Below are positions 21,601 to 32,600 of a stretch of DNA of 64,000 nucleotides, in pieces (the stretch's first letter is position 1; every line of letters begins with the position of its first letter). Source of the stretch: Gyrodactylus bullatarudis (taxonomy: Eukaryota; Platyhelminthes; Monogenea; Gyrodactylidea; Gyrodactylidae); the NCBI GenBank assembly GCA_012064415.1, contig SSNU01000053.1, positions 143,489-207,488 on the forward strand, written 5' to 3'. The notes beneath the pieces were generated by a model. It was not told the origin of the DNA. It searched no databases and was given only the letters and a program-made list of their open reading frames with translations. The position numbers and the translations under genes were made by a program.

Positions 21601-22745
21601 TGGCTACTCTCAACTATTACTTTGTGATGAAAAAACTGATCAAGGACCAAAACTTTCGTCTCTCCTCAATGAAAAATGAGTCAGCTCTAACTCTAACGAA
21701 ATATTTTGAACTCTACGTTAGGTTCTTAAATAAATCAGATGATATCATTTTGGATAGGCTCAACAGTTTTGTTCAAAAGACTATCAATGGATTCTACAAA
21801 CAAGATGCTACGTTTCTAGAAATACTTATAACTCTAATTCAGATCAAGATGTCATTAAAACTCAATTATCTTTTTGAACTAAATTATATATCAGAAAATT
21901 ATCACCTGGAGAATTTGGAACATTCGAATAAAATGAAAATTTTGAAGTCAATTTTGAATATTGACAAGAACTCGTTGACAGATTGTGAACTGGAGAGAGA
22001 AGAACATTCAGACAGTACACATCATCGTCATTTCATTTATTCTGCATATGAAAGCAGGAATTGTGAGAGACTAGTGATTGATCTAAAGTCAGAAGAAAAC
22101 ATTAACAGTCTTCAACTAGTCATATATCTTCCCACCTGTTTTCTACCAGATATTCGTTCAGTAAAACAAAACCTCAACTCTGATCTCAACAATAATCTCG
22201 AAAAGAGGTTCTCTTTCGATTTTTCAACCAATAAACTTGAAATATTAGGAGAGAGTATTAAGCAAAAAGATGAAATCGAATTTAAATTCAATTTGGATAG
22301 AATCTGCCAGTCTACATCTAAGCCAATGTTCCGATTTCACACAATTGACCTTTTAAATAATGGAAAAATTATTCAAAATATTTCCAGAACATTTAATGAA
22401 TGCACTATGAAGGATTTTGAAGATGAAATCATTCTTCCTGAAAGTAATTTGAACGCTGTAAATATGAGAAACGCTATATGTTTATCTGTCTCGTATTTTG
22501 AAGTCAATGAAGTTAAACGAAAGATTTCTTTTGACAAAAACAACATATTCGAGATAAGCGATCAAGTTAAAGAGCCTTTAATCACTATTATCATAATTGA
22601 GAATAGCACTATCCAAAAAACACCTTTCAGTGACCGAAAAGCATTATTTAATATCATTTTATCAGATGGAGAATTTTCCTGTCCAAGATTAGAATTATTC
22701 AAGAACTTTATCAGAGTTTACGAAGAGGAATTTCCAAATATTTGA
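18648..22745 (+). CDS. Divergent alpha-2-macroglobulin-like protein C lacking the thioester motif
   Basis: Single-exon 1365-residue secreted paralog, about 290-300 residues shorter than A and B. Signal peptide MPKFILIFTILSIHKIYS. The MG2 start is degraded to NKPVYGLGEN (about 137). The four-Cys module survives at C510, C523, C531, C540 (spacing 12-7-8), with FTGPNC but without the GHY residues. The FPExW and APDTI signatures after the bait region cannot be seen. In the region equivalent to the thioester domain (about 890-1110) there is helical sequence but no GCGEQ and no GSFSAFG/GSTWLT. A C-terminal Cys-containing extension (from about C1252) resembles those of A and B. A 1365-codon ORF without any break argues that it is still under selection, so a pseudogene is unlikely. 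Probably a non-covalent binder, decoy or partner; its role is inferred only from its relatives. Confidence 0.85.
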   Translation: MPKFILIFTILSIHKIYSQVNLLHGKIRNNLPEYLFPGYKTTGHFKYEIPEEIFENSLFLTYYLQSDYIDLCQETIEMERTSSLTYHGDFEINFIENLVKNPVLKVEVRDSNKTLLDRYYKNIKLFPIKSIVKVIPNKPVYGLGENMHFTLVQILPENFLHLAPISNTSSCDLSANVHSNQTVIIINLYDSNDDLKNQWKIVAASNTEESIKNYKFQIEHDYKTGVWRLEVQIDGQVVDSETFTVNYNYKRVSFDVSLNESQYNENEIELRMCTFQFIGSVLSGRVCAEFKDGKSSRLKCQEFKETSKSTCTLVIKEFPPEYSYGATMFPKKFTVDAYLFSSTLIKPIMKSAHYFKLSSDIIFEDEDLELDRNLPKLLRIRSERENDAFEFEISDFLSAKYFKITGGIRNEPVELILPPWSPKLVFHYKNTKSKFIYNDKIFKAKPQSEKWNLWPSDRYKLDKDQCIDEDFNIQIISSQSLSAKVLLIGNIYEKDRDFVQRVRIKPHPPCSPAHDIGGGNFFCVNSNKFECFEKFTGPNCLYEKCSYDSAKEKICVKNNEMLDPTTQSFYHYSISINLSKVNNSIVYGTIKIEDENDVRKFVIENIRKCISQPKKKGIKVYDCVESEGYQHLDEIIQNAKIQRIEEYMEKSQRKNDIIHLKNAYDLPRNYELRYDSKLDAYIKYFQTAKQFNENRSKERITEKPVEPDFHSDNLVSYNICKRLDDNSIEVTQRVSEEFSLSDCILDFNLPESVNINEVITAPLVLNLEILRKNFRFALLEMVLSNTDGRHDIQPKKIVYCVSSNDVEKKFNFNLFMNTTGQNDYKLNLNLHSNHKACLYEKDRQLEESNFISTTMRYSVNVFDIETEIEYKNYCNSVRIEKLKSNIYSNIPKELIKLNIADFKCNIETLEVYLSTLAYLKSHDFFEFTKTKENAMESLEKCFEDLKMSVHTRIKLFNIVNLYNDLDLFDTNSIKPRADDELTTDMATLNYYFVMKKLIKDQNFRLSSMKNESALTLTKYFELYVRFLNKSDDIILDRLNSFVQKTINGFYKQDATFLEILITLIQIKMSLKLNYLFELNYISENYHLENLEHSNKMKILKSILNIDKNSLTDCELEREEHSDSTHHRHFIYSAYESRNCERLVIDLKSEENINSLQLVIYLPTCFLPDIRSVKQNLNSDLNNNLEKRFSFDFSTNKLEILGESIKQKDEIEFKFNLDRICQSTSKPMFRFHTIDLLNNGKIIQNISRTFNECTMKDFEDEIILPESNLNAVNMRNAICLSVSYFEVNEVKRKISFDKNNIFEISDQVKEPLITIIIIENSTIQKTPFSDRKALFNIILSDGEFSCPRLELFKNFIRVYEEEFPNI

Positions 22746-22801
22746 ACTGAATATATGATACAATTGCTCAGATTTTATTGATTTATTATTACTATGATCT
22801 T

Positions 22802-22807
22802 AATAAA
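22802..22807 (+). terminator. Polyadenylation signal AATAAA after macroglobulin gene C
   Basis: The hexamer lies 57 bp after the stop codon. Confidence 0.55.
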
Positions 22808-25088
22808 GATAAAAACCATTACTTATTTCTTCTATTGAATTTTGCCATATTTCATATTCAAATTATTTGGAATCAATACCAAATAATATCTGAATCGGTG
22901 ATAACTTTCCATTTAACAAATTGTGGATTAATTGATTTCAATTTTTTTCAGCTTTTTAATCTGATGTTTATTCATTGTCTAAAAATAGTTACAATAATGT
23001 AATTTTATCTGAAGAAAAAATGCGAAATATGATCTTTTCAATATGAACTGCTAGTTGGATCTAAATTTAGATTACTCGAAATTTGTACTAGATTTTGTCC
23101 AATACAGTATTCATGTTGAACAAAATTACAAAACATGTATGAATATTTGATATTCTTAGCTAAACTGTCAACAGATATTCATGACAGTGATGATATTGAA
23201 AAATGAATAACAAATCTTAGAAATAAATTGAATCCAGTGAAAGATCAACTTTCCTAAAATATTCAGACAAATATCAGGAGTGAACAAGGAATTCTATTAT
23301 AAATTCAACTAACTATACATCTAATCCTACAAAAATAAACTAGCCGAATAATGGAATGTCATGGTTTTTTTGATATTTTAGAGAATCTCCCACCAAAAGA
23401 ACAGAAATGTTATGAAATGATAATAGCTGATATTTTTACATCCATTATTTCATCGTTAAATTTAGTCTATGAATGAATGAATGTTTAATTTTTTAGGGTG
23501 TGATGGGTTGAATTCTCTTGACTCCGTCAAATAAAAATCATTTCACACGTGATATTTTGTCAATAAGTAACTATATTTGAGAGAAGTGGTATTATTTAGC
23601 GGAATTTATTGACACTTAGAGATTCGGGCTGTCATTCTAAGATATGGTCATTGAAAACTCATGATTTCTTGTTTTGTTAAATATTTTTCGGTTTAAATTT
23701 CATCTATTTTAAAATATCATTTCTGAAACTTTTAAAAGATGATAAAATTAATGAAATTTTAAGGAGAAAAATTATCTTGGAACTTGATGATTTTTCCCTT
23801 CTCACTAAGATAAGTTATCTTAGGTAACTAGATCTGCTACGGTTATATTTAATTAATTATTGAAGAGCTCCATGACCCTCGCTGGATTGTTTTTATAAAA
23901 TAACCTTCAAGTCTACTATAGAAACTGTAAGGAACTGGATTATTACCAGAATTATTTGTAACCATTCCGAAGTCTAAGACACTGGTAGTCATAAAAAATA
24001 AAGGTCTCATACGACACCAGACCACTCATTTTGAAGGTATTTTTATAACCAAAAAGATAACCTGGATCATTTGGATTTATCGGATATTCTCGAAAGGTCT
24101 TGTGAGTTTTACATTTCTTTGAATTAATACGTTATAAAATTTAAAGTTTCATTTTTTATTTTATTTCACTCTTTTGTTTTTTGTTGAACTTTGAGTTAGT
24201 TTGTTGTGTAAAATAGAAGGATTAATTTTTTTGATTTTGAAGCAAGCTTTGGCATTTGAAATTGAAAATGGAAAAAATTTGTAAAAAATCACACTTCAAA
24301 AACCTAACTGTTGAGCCTGTTTTCGATCAGGTAACCAGAAGCCAATAGCAGATTCGGAAAGCTCATTTTAATCTAGATAGCTTTTTAAAATTTTAGAAAA
24401 ATCTTATCGGAAAGTCAATTAATCCTAAAAAACATGACAAAATTTTCAAAAAAATGTCAATCAAGCGCCAGTTAAAAAAATTATCAACCCCTAAACATTT
24501 CATACCGATCGACGCAGAATTTAATTTTTCATGCAATTGCGAAAAAATTAACAGGACAACGTTTATGATTTTCGCGAAAATAAATTTTTAAACTTGGGAA
24601 ATTTGGAATTTTCGTTTTTTCTGATTACCTCAGAAGTTATTGAGAATTATTCAGATCTGAGAACAGATATGGAATCAGCACAAGAATTTAATTCTTTCAT
24701 AGATCTTAATTTTGAATTTTCTATGACCCCAGTGAGATAGATCTACTTGTTAGCAACAATTTTGCACCTAATTTAACTTTACAGTTTTAACAATAAACTT
24801 GTGTCCTTGTCCTCAGGGCTGAAATAACATGGCCAATCACTGAAATTGTCAGGAAGGGTTGGGTATATGGCTGATCCATGAAAAAATTAAAAACTTAATG
24901 CAGGAGATTATACCCGTTAAATTTGAATATGCCATTACAGTAAGCTTCATAAAAATTGAGAGTTAAACCGGACGGCATGGACTTTTTTTTTCTTGATTAT
25001 TTTTATTCATAAAATCAGCATTCAACATTGGTTAGCATTTGTAAATTAGTTATAATAATTCTTGTAGCTTGATAAATTTGTAACTGAA
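22808..25088. other. Intergenic, no gene seen
   Basis: About 2.3 kb between the macroglobulin cluster and a Mutator-like remnant. No ORF with recognisable domains on either strand, no tRNA-like arms, no tandem array. Probably eroded repeats plus unique DNA. Confidence 0.5.
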
Positions 25089-25095
25089 TTTATTC

Positions 25096-25745
25096 TTGGG
25101 TTAATTCCAAAAATCACCCCAAGAAAATTTTTTTTTCCAAAAATCACCCCAAAGTAAAATTTCAACTTTTTACCTCGAATCAATTATTCTCATTTCAAAA
25201 TTCCCTTCTTATTGAATGGCGTAACTTGAATGATTCAAATTATCTATCTCTCTATAAGTTTCTGAAAGATTGAAAGTGAACGTTCTCCTTATATAGAACC
25301 TTTGATGGAAAAAGCCTCACACGAATCTAGATTCTTACAAATTTTTGCTATACCGAAAGAAGATTTATTTCTTGTTTCTCAAGATCGAAATAGTGAAATA
25401 AGAAGAGTTATTAACTTCACCAAACTCCAATGTTCTTGTAGTTTGCAAAAATTAATGAATATCCCTGTTAGCATCTGTATGTCGTGGCTAAAAAGTTAGA
25501 AGTTGTTTATAAAAAGTATGCCCGATATGAATACAAAATAATCTCCTTGAAAGCAGCTTACTCGGAGATTATCATGCTTCGTGACGTCGAAAATCTGATG
25601 GAGTCAGAACTTGAAGGTTAAAAATATGGAAGACCATGCAAAATGTGTAAAATATCAAGCGCTGAAAAAAGGTAGAGAAATTATTAAATTAAATTATTTC
25701 TTATTATTAAATAAAAATATTTGGGGTGATTTTTGGAATTAACCC
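25096..25745. mobile_element. Mutator-like (MULE) non-autonomous element with 7-bp target duplication
   Basis: A 25-bp perfect inverted repeat, starting GGGTTAATTCCAAAAATC at 25098 and mirrored at 25721-25745. It is flanked by TTTATTC at 25089-25095 and again at 25746-25752, a direct repeat consistent with a target-site duplication. Part of the left terminal sequence (CCAAAAATCACCCCAA) is repeated at 25137-25152. The interior holds a decayed SWIM zinc-finger coding remnant, which together with the duplication length suggests a MULE. It is too short and broken to be autonomous. Confidence 0.7.
25302..25621 (+). pseudogene. Decayed SWIM-type zinc-finger fragment of a MULE transposase
   Basis: From 25302 the frame reads ...VINFTKLQCSCSLQKLMNIP, giving the CxC of a SWIM finger (Cys codons at 25431 and 25437). 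The matching C-x-H lies in another frame (TGT 25466, CAT 25472), with a TAG where Gln would be, followed by HLYVVAKKLEVVYKKYA. At least one frameshift and one stop are therefore present. The fragment stays open to a TAA at 25619-25621. CxC-xn-CxH after a V-x-N segment is the usual end of MULE transposases. Non-functional. Confidence 0.5.
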
Positions 25746-25752
25746 TTTATTC

Positions 25753-26659
25753 ATAGGTTTCCTCCTATTCAATGTTAATTTAAATTCATCGTCTAACAAG
25801 AAAAAAATAATAATTTATGGCCTATCATGGTAATCAAAAAAATTCGAATCTATAATTTGAACTGTGATTTGTATAATTTGTATTTTTTTCTAAAATATGA
25901 TCCCTGTTTCCGCAGTATACTATAAATTCTAAAGTATTCTTTTAGTAAGACTTCTTTTGATTGGATTGTAAAAGCAGAAAAATCGCATTCTTAATATGTC
26001 TTCATATTGAATTTTTATTCGTTCATAAAGATTCTTTATACATGGAAAAGATAATGTATCATCATCATTAGTTATTGTTAGTGAATACATGATTTTATAA
26101 TATGTATTGAGTTCATATTAATATATTTTCATATTGTAATCATGTTATCTCATCTTTCTATTAATAATTCTTTTTTTTTGAAAATAATGATTCCTTTTTA
26201 TCAACATATTTTCTATATGTAATTTCATAGATTGATTTGTATTTGTGACTTTGTAATACATCGAGTATGATAATTCTCAATTATGTGAGTATACTGCATA
26301 TTTTTCTTTTTTCATTCTAATGAATACTTTATAGGTTTATCATGTAGCAAAATTTCAAGTTTTGAAAATATAATTTCTCAAAGTTTTTTCAAAGCTCATA
26401 ATTGATGTAGCTCTCTCAATTTGGTTTTTATTTATATTAGTTTCTTTTAAAAATAACTTAAATACAAATTTTTCGTTTATTTAAAAAAAATTGGAATTTT
26501 TCGAGCTTAAGTTATAATGAAAGTCATGGAGGGGGCAACTTTTATCATGTCCATCAAAATTGGAATGTATTCTTTCTTGTTGGTTATAATTGCTAAATGC
26601 AAAAAAGAATTTGAATTTATCTTGGAATTGTAAATAAATAAATTCGTATAATTCATCGA
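25753..26659. other. 3' flank and probable 3' UTR of the bru3-like gene, otherwise no gene
   Basis: AT-rich DNA between the Mutator-like element and the stop codon of the minus-strand CELF gene at 26660-26662. The part nearest the stop should be the 3' UTR; its end cannot be fixed. Confidence 0.45.
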
Positions 26660-29600
26660 TTAATAGGGTCGGGTACTATCTCCCTTTGGACGTTTAAGTT
26701 GAACTTTTAAGCGTTTCGTGCCAATTTGGAAACCGTTCATAGTTTGAATGGCGTTACTGGCTGATATGCAACTATCGAAGCTGACAAAACCTAAAAAATG
26801 CGAAAAAATTACTTCAGAAGCCCAATTCGAAATTCAAAATATTTCTCACCGAAACATTTACTTTGATTAGTTGCGCGATCAACGTAAACTTTAGCACTAA
26901 TTACCGTGCCAAAAGGCATAAACATCTGGGCCAATTCTTGGTCTCCAAACTCCTGAGGGAGGTGATATATGAAAAGATTGCATCCGTCCGGACCTAAAGA
27001 GTATGATTAATTTATTTGTACATCGTAAATACTCTTTTGCTGATAAATCTGATAATTTCTATTGACATGTTTTTACAGCATAATGAAATGACAATGGTTT
27101 CTTGTCAAGGAATAAATGGGTAATACACTGTTTTTTAATGATCAGATGTTGATTCTAAATTTCTGATGAAAAGAAATCAGTGTATCACCTAAACAGAATT
27201 ATGTTTTGCAAAGCACAACGTTGAGAAAAATAGAATATAACGTTATCATGAAGAGTCAATCAAAATGGGAGAATCAACTAAGGAAGTTTTGAAGATTTAT
27301 TCCAGAAATCCAATACGAGAGAAACGAGACGACTTTACGAATTTCATTGGACATGACGACATTTTTTCCTGATTCCCAAATGAACTCAAAAAATACACGT
27401 GAACCATCAAATTGAAATTACAAACAATCCATAATAATTACAATACGAACTAGATATGCAAGTTTGCATAGTACGATGCAAACATAACACAATAGTAAAA
27501 GATCCTTGAACAACTTTTATCAATGGTCATGGGATATTATAACGGATATTATTTCAAAGTTTAGCTAGCCAACTTTTAAAAGGAACATATCCATCCATTA
27601 AAAATATATGTTACCGTTAATCTTGTTACTCTTGATAGTCTTAAGACTACCTGATAGTCTTAAGACTAACGGCATAGCTTGATAAACTTATTACCAGGTT
27701 TTAAGATTAACAAGCTATAAAATATAGTTTGTTGATCTTGATACTTGGTAATAAGTTTGGCTGACTGAATTAAATTTTTCAAACTGATATCATTATACGG
27801 GTTCATAGTCTTTTTGATTTCCATTAAATCTTTCACTTTGTTTATCGTTTAAACAATCTAATAGTGTAGGGTCCCTACTTGGAACTTCCTTTACGATTGT
27901 AACCGGCTAGTTTGTTAAACTTAAGACTATCAAGTAGTCTTAAGACTATCAAAGATTTCAGTTAATCTTGTTACCGAGTAACAAGTTTAACAAACCATTC
28001 CGTTAGTCTTAAGACTATCAAAGATTCCAAGACTATCAAGAGCAACAAGATTAACGGTAACATATACATGATTCCATTGATAAAATATCAACTTTTACAA
28101 TAATCAAACAATTTTCTACTGAAAACATCAACAAAGATAGAAAATCAAGATTGAGTGAGAAAACAGAGAGACCTTAATATAACACAAAATGAATGCAGAG
28201 ACTATATCATGACAAATTTTGACGTAAAGTTGGGAATCTCGTCAGTTGAATAGCACTTTTTTTCGGTGCTAATACCCACCAATTTTCAGATGGATTATTT
28301 ATGTTTTCATTGAATTGAGGATAATTTGAGGTTAGCAATTGATGAGTATTCCCAGAGACTTGTTGGCTTGTGGGGATTGTATTAAAGGATTGTAAATTTG
28401 CTGGGCCATTTGGGTTGAACATTGGATTCATTCCTGGATTATCGTGAAAATTATGCTGTGGCATGGCTATTTTTATATATAAATTTATAGACGCAAATCT
28501 CAAACACGAATTACAATATTAATCATTGAAATTAACATAACCCGATAAAAGTTATGTTTCGTTTTTTTTTAATATTTCATTTGAGTTAACTAACCTGTTA
28601 AAATGAGGTCTTTCGTTCCTTCTTTATGTTGAACTTGAAGGTTCAATGCTTGGTGAGCGAATGCACAAAGCGGATTTTGAGGAATTATGTCTGCATTAAA
28701 CAATTTAGGTCGATCAAAAAGTTAAGAACTCTTAATAACTGTAAACTAACCGGTAGGAAAAGAGGGTATCGGTTGGTAAAGTTGAGATACTGGATCAGTA
28801 TTTAGACCAGAGAGCGAACCAATTCCAATTGAAGGAGTGGGAACTAGAAAGATGCATGAATAATTTGAATAAATTAATTTATTTTTCTTAAAACCCACGT
28901 CCATTCATTGTGTGTATATTGGGAGCAAAAGAGTTGAAAGGATTTTGAAGTTGTTGGGCAGCGTTTTGTTGGTGAGGTAAGAGATTAGCATTTGAGGTAG
29001 CTACAGCTGCCATTGCTGCTGCAATAGCTGAATGACCCCCATTGGAAATTGAAATTGATGTATGATTAACAGCTTCGTTTTGTGAGTGGCTCTGGTTCGT
29101 TGCCGAACTAACAGAAGAATCAGTGCTTAGTGAAAGACACTCCGCAGATTGATTAGTTGATATTCCATGGTTATTATTTGTTGCATTTCCTGTTGTATTA
29201 TTGGAAGAAATTGAATTTTGTGAATTAATTGGACTGGAAGTATTATTCAAATTCACTGCTGGTTGTGGATGAGAATTAAGAAATGCTAAAGAGCTAAGGG
29301 AACTTGGAGGTATATTCTGCATTGTGTTGAGAACCGGAGAATTTGCAGCCTGTGTCGGCATTAGAAGAGTATTATTATGTAATGTTGACTGAATCTGTAG
29401 AGCAAATGCTGCCATCGGATTGATATATCCAGCTGATTGTGCAGCGGTCTAATCATGAAATTAGATATTTGAATAAAGTGGTCATTTTTTTTATTGAGAC
29501 TAATATTTTAAATATATTAATTCACCTCTAATATTTGATTGTAATTCGCATTGGCCAATTGGGCCAGGTTTGGATTAAGAAGAGCCATTGGTCCAATAAG

Positions 29601-32600
29601 TTGCTGGAATTTGCGCGTCTGACGCTCCTTTTCAGTGTCTGCAAATTTAACAACTATACTCGACGAGGCTCCCTAAAATTGAAGAAACAACGATTAGAAA
29701 TTTCATTTTTTACCCAATAAAAACGTTTACAAAATAACTCACAGGAATAGTCTGACTACCATGAAGAGCGTTAATTGCAGAGTTTGCCTCATCTCTGCTG
29801 GTGTATTTAACAAATGCACATCCTAAAAATATATAAAAATAAATTCAATCATAAGATACTTCACAGAATAAATTTTAATGAAAAGAATTTCTCTTGGAAC
29901 ATTTGCTTTTAATTTAATTGAAAAGATAACACACCTTTACTGTTGCCGTTTTGATCTCTTAAAATTGTACATTCCTCTATAGTTCCAAAGGGTTCAAACA
30001 TCTTCTTTACATCTTCCTCGTTTTGTTGCTTGCTCAACATGCCGACAAATAGTTTTCGTTCCTCTAAAATATTGTTTAAAATTAATTAGTTTTTTTACCT
30101 CCTGCATTTTGATTTGTTTTTGTATTTTTTATTTGCCCAAATTTAACCTCAGGTGTTACTGGTGTTTTTGTGGTAACAATATTTTCAGCTTCTCCAGTCA
30201 TTATGAAATTTATATTCAACCCAAATGTTCAAGTGCCAACAAGTCTCGGGAATAATCACCTGCTAATCAGGGATTTTTTGGTATAAAAAGGTTAAGTTTC
30301 CTCACCAAACCAAATTCAATGAGCAATAGACTGAGTATAATTATAAATACTTTTGAGAGAGTATTTTATATTTATTTATGTTCTCCATCTTCCCATTTTT
30401 TGAGGAGCCAATCAGAATGAGCTAAGTAGGCGGATACAGAAGAAAGAGTTTGAGTAATAGGGAATTATTTTTATCCTCATGATTTCATCCCATCCTTCTT
30501 TTTTACTATACAAATGCATATGTAATGATATAAAAATGTAGATTATAAATGATACATTGGTACACGAGAGGATAGTTCATCATGAGAAATACTAGTAAAG
30601 AATTACTCATACTTTTTTTGTGTATAGGAATGGTATCAATGTTGGATGGGAGTTGATAAAAATAAAGCAGACTCCAGAGGGAATAGAAAAAGTTTTACAT
30701 CCACTCTCAATAAAAAATCAATAATGTTAATGAGTCATACGATACATTTTTAAAAAAAATTCACGATTATACTTTCTAGTAGATTGAACATCAATTAAAT
30801 ATATTTTACACAAATATTATGTTTAACGTACCAGTCTTGCGTTCACCATCTGCTGGTTTCACTTGGAGGGGTCTAGCCATCTAAAAATTAAAGATTTTAG
30901 ATCAAACTAACTCATCTATGCAATTTCAATCAATTAAATTTCAATAATCAAAAATTATTATTTCATTTTCTAATACTAATAAGAAACTGAAGGTAAAATA
31001 TCCAAAATCTACAAATAAATCAAGCATAAAACAGGAAACTTATCATGGTTATTCAATAAATTTAGGAATCGGATAAAAATTCCTGAAAAATCTTTCTTTT
31101 ATATTAATATCAATGAGTTGACTTCAATTATAATTTTTCATGTGTAATAAATCGAGCATAAATTTGCATGATTCAAGTTTGAAATAAAGTGAGCTTTTTT
31201 AGGAAGGGAAGTCAAGGAAATTTTTTGTACGTAAGAAAAAAATGCTGAAAGCATTGAAATGAATTGAAGCCAGGAAGTGATAACACAGGAGACTGTAAAA
31301 AGTAGAAAAAATATTCAGAGATGGATAGATAATCAATACACAAAATCAATTTTTATTTAATTCATTCTCTTTCAAGTCTGACTGTCTTGCCAAATGAGAA
31401 TGGTCATTATTAATTCTTTTTTATTCAGAGGATTCCCCTCAGATTCTTGTTTCACAAAAGGAAATGGAGAAAATGGGATGTGCCAAGTAAAAATAAAAGT
31501 TAACTAATTTCACTTCCATGTCACTGGAGAAACAAAAGGATTTTCTGTTGCATTCTCATCGATGAATACAAATTAAACAAAGTTCAAAAAAAAGTTAGAT
31601 AATGAGAATTAAGTTGCATTTGACAAATTTAAGTTTTTCAATTTATGGCTTTTACAATTTTTCATCAAGGAAACTAAATAGAATACCTGAAATGAGCAGT
31701 CACATTTATTTAACTCGGTAATACTGAAACAAAACTTACTTCAACTGTAACGTGAAATCGTTTTTAGGCTAATCTTAGATCACTCTATGACTTTGAATTC
31801 AAACTCCAAGTTCAAAAAATGGATAATTTCTTTGAATTTTTTTTTTGAATTTGGATATAAAATAGTTTTCAAACATTTTCAAACCCTTTGAAACCTAAAA
31901 ATTTGTACTGAAAATCATTATGGTAATTATAATTATAATGTAACTTCAACACAATTTAAAAATTAACGAAAAGCCTTGTTAAGGATTAATGACCTTTTTA
32001 ATCTTAATTAGTTAGAATTAGAATTAGGTTTCAGTAATTCAATGTTATTACAAAAGGCTTAGTAAGCATTGCTTACTCTTACAAGTTATTCAATAGTGTG
32101 AGATATTTCGAGTTATGTTCAAATATTCGGAAAAGATTATATTCTGGATTGTGAAATAATTGAGCCGAAATTTTATTTTAAGATATTCAACAACAAAAAA
32201 ACGATCTGACTACTTAAAAGTGAACTATCTTTATCCTTAGGATTTTTTGGTTCATCATTTTTTGATAAATGATTGAATAATTTAAACAAAAACATAACAA
32301 AACCTTTGGTGGGAAATGAAAATTAAGAAATTATAAAAAACTATAAAAGCTTTGAAATTCGTATTTGCATTTGTAATTTGGAGTGCTTAAAAATTAAAAA
32401 GAATTCATGAATCTCTAAAATACTTTTCAAGAAGAGTGCAGTTAGTAAATAATTTAGTTGTGGAATGGATAGATGAAAATACGCAAGTTTTTTCTTGAAG
32501 GATGGTTTCCTCTGATCATATCAATATCGTTTGAAATTCTCTTTAAAACGTGTAATCCAAAAGGAAATAAAAATTATTAATAATCGATATAAAGTGTCTA

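Noticed and set aside
18648..22745. Macroglobulin C as a pseudogene
   Set aside because: An uninterrupted 1365-codon frame with signal peptide and conserved Cys module is unlikely without selection.
22778..23002. 74-codon plus-strand ORF just after macroglobulin C
   Set aside because: Overlaps the probable 3' UTR and polyadenylation signal; hydrophobic AT-driven composition and no domain.
28207..28254. Continuation of the bru3 exon ORF to its stop as a real C-terminus
   Set aside because: The RRM3 exons downstream are intact and in phase with each other, so the stop is probably intronic.
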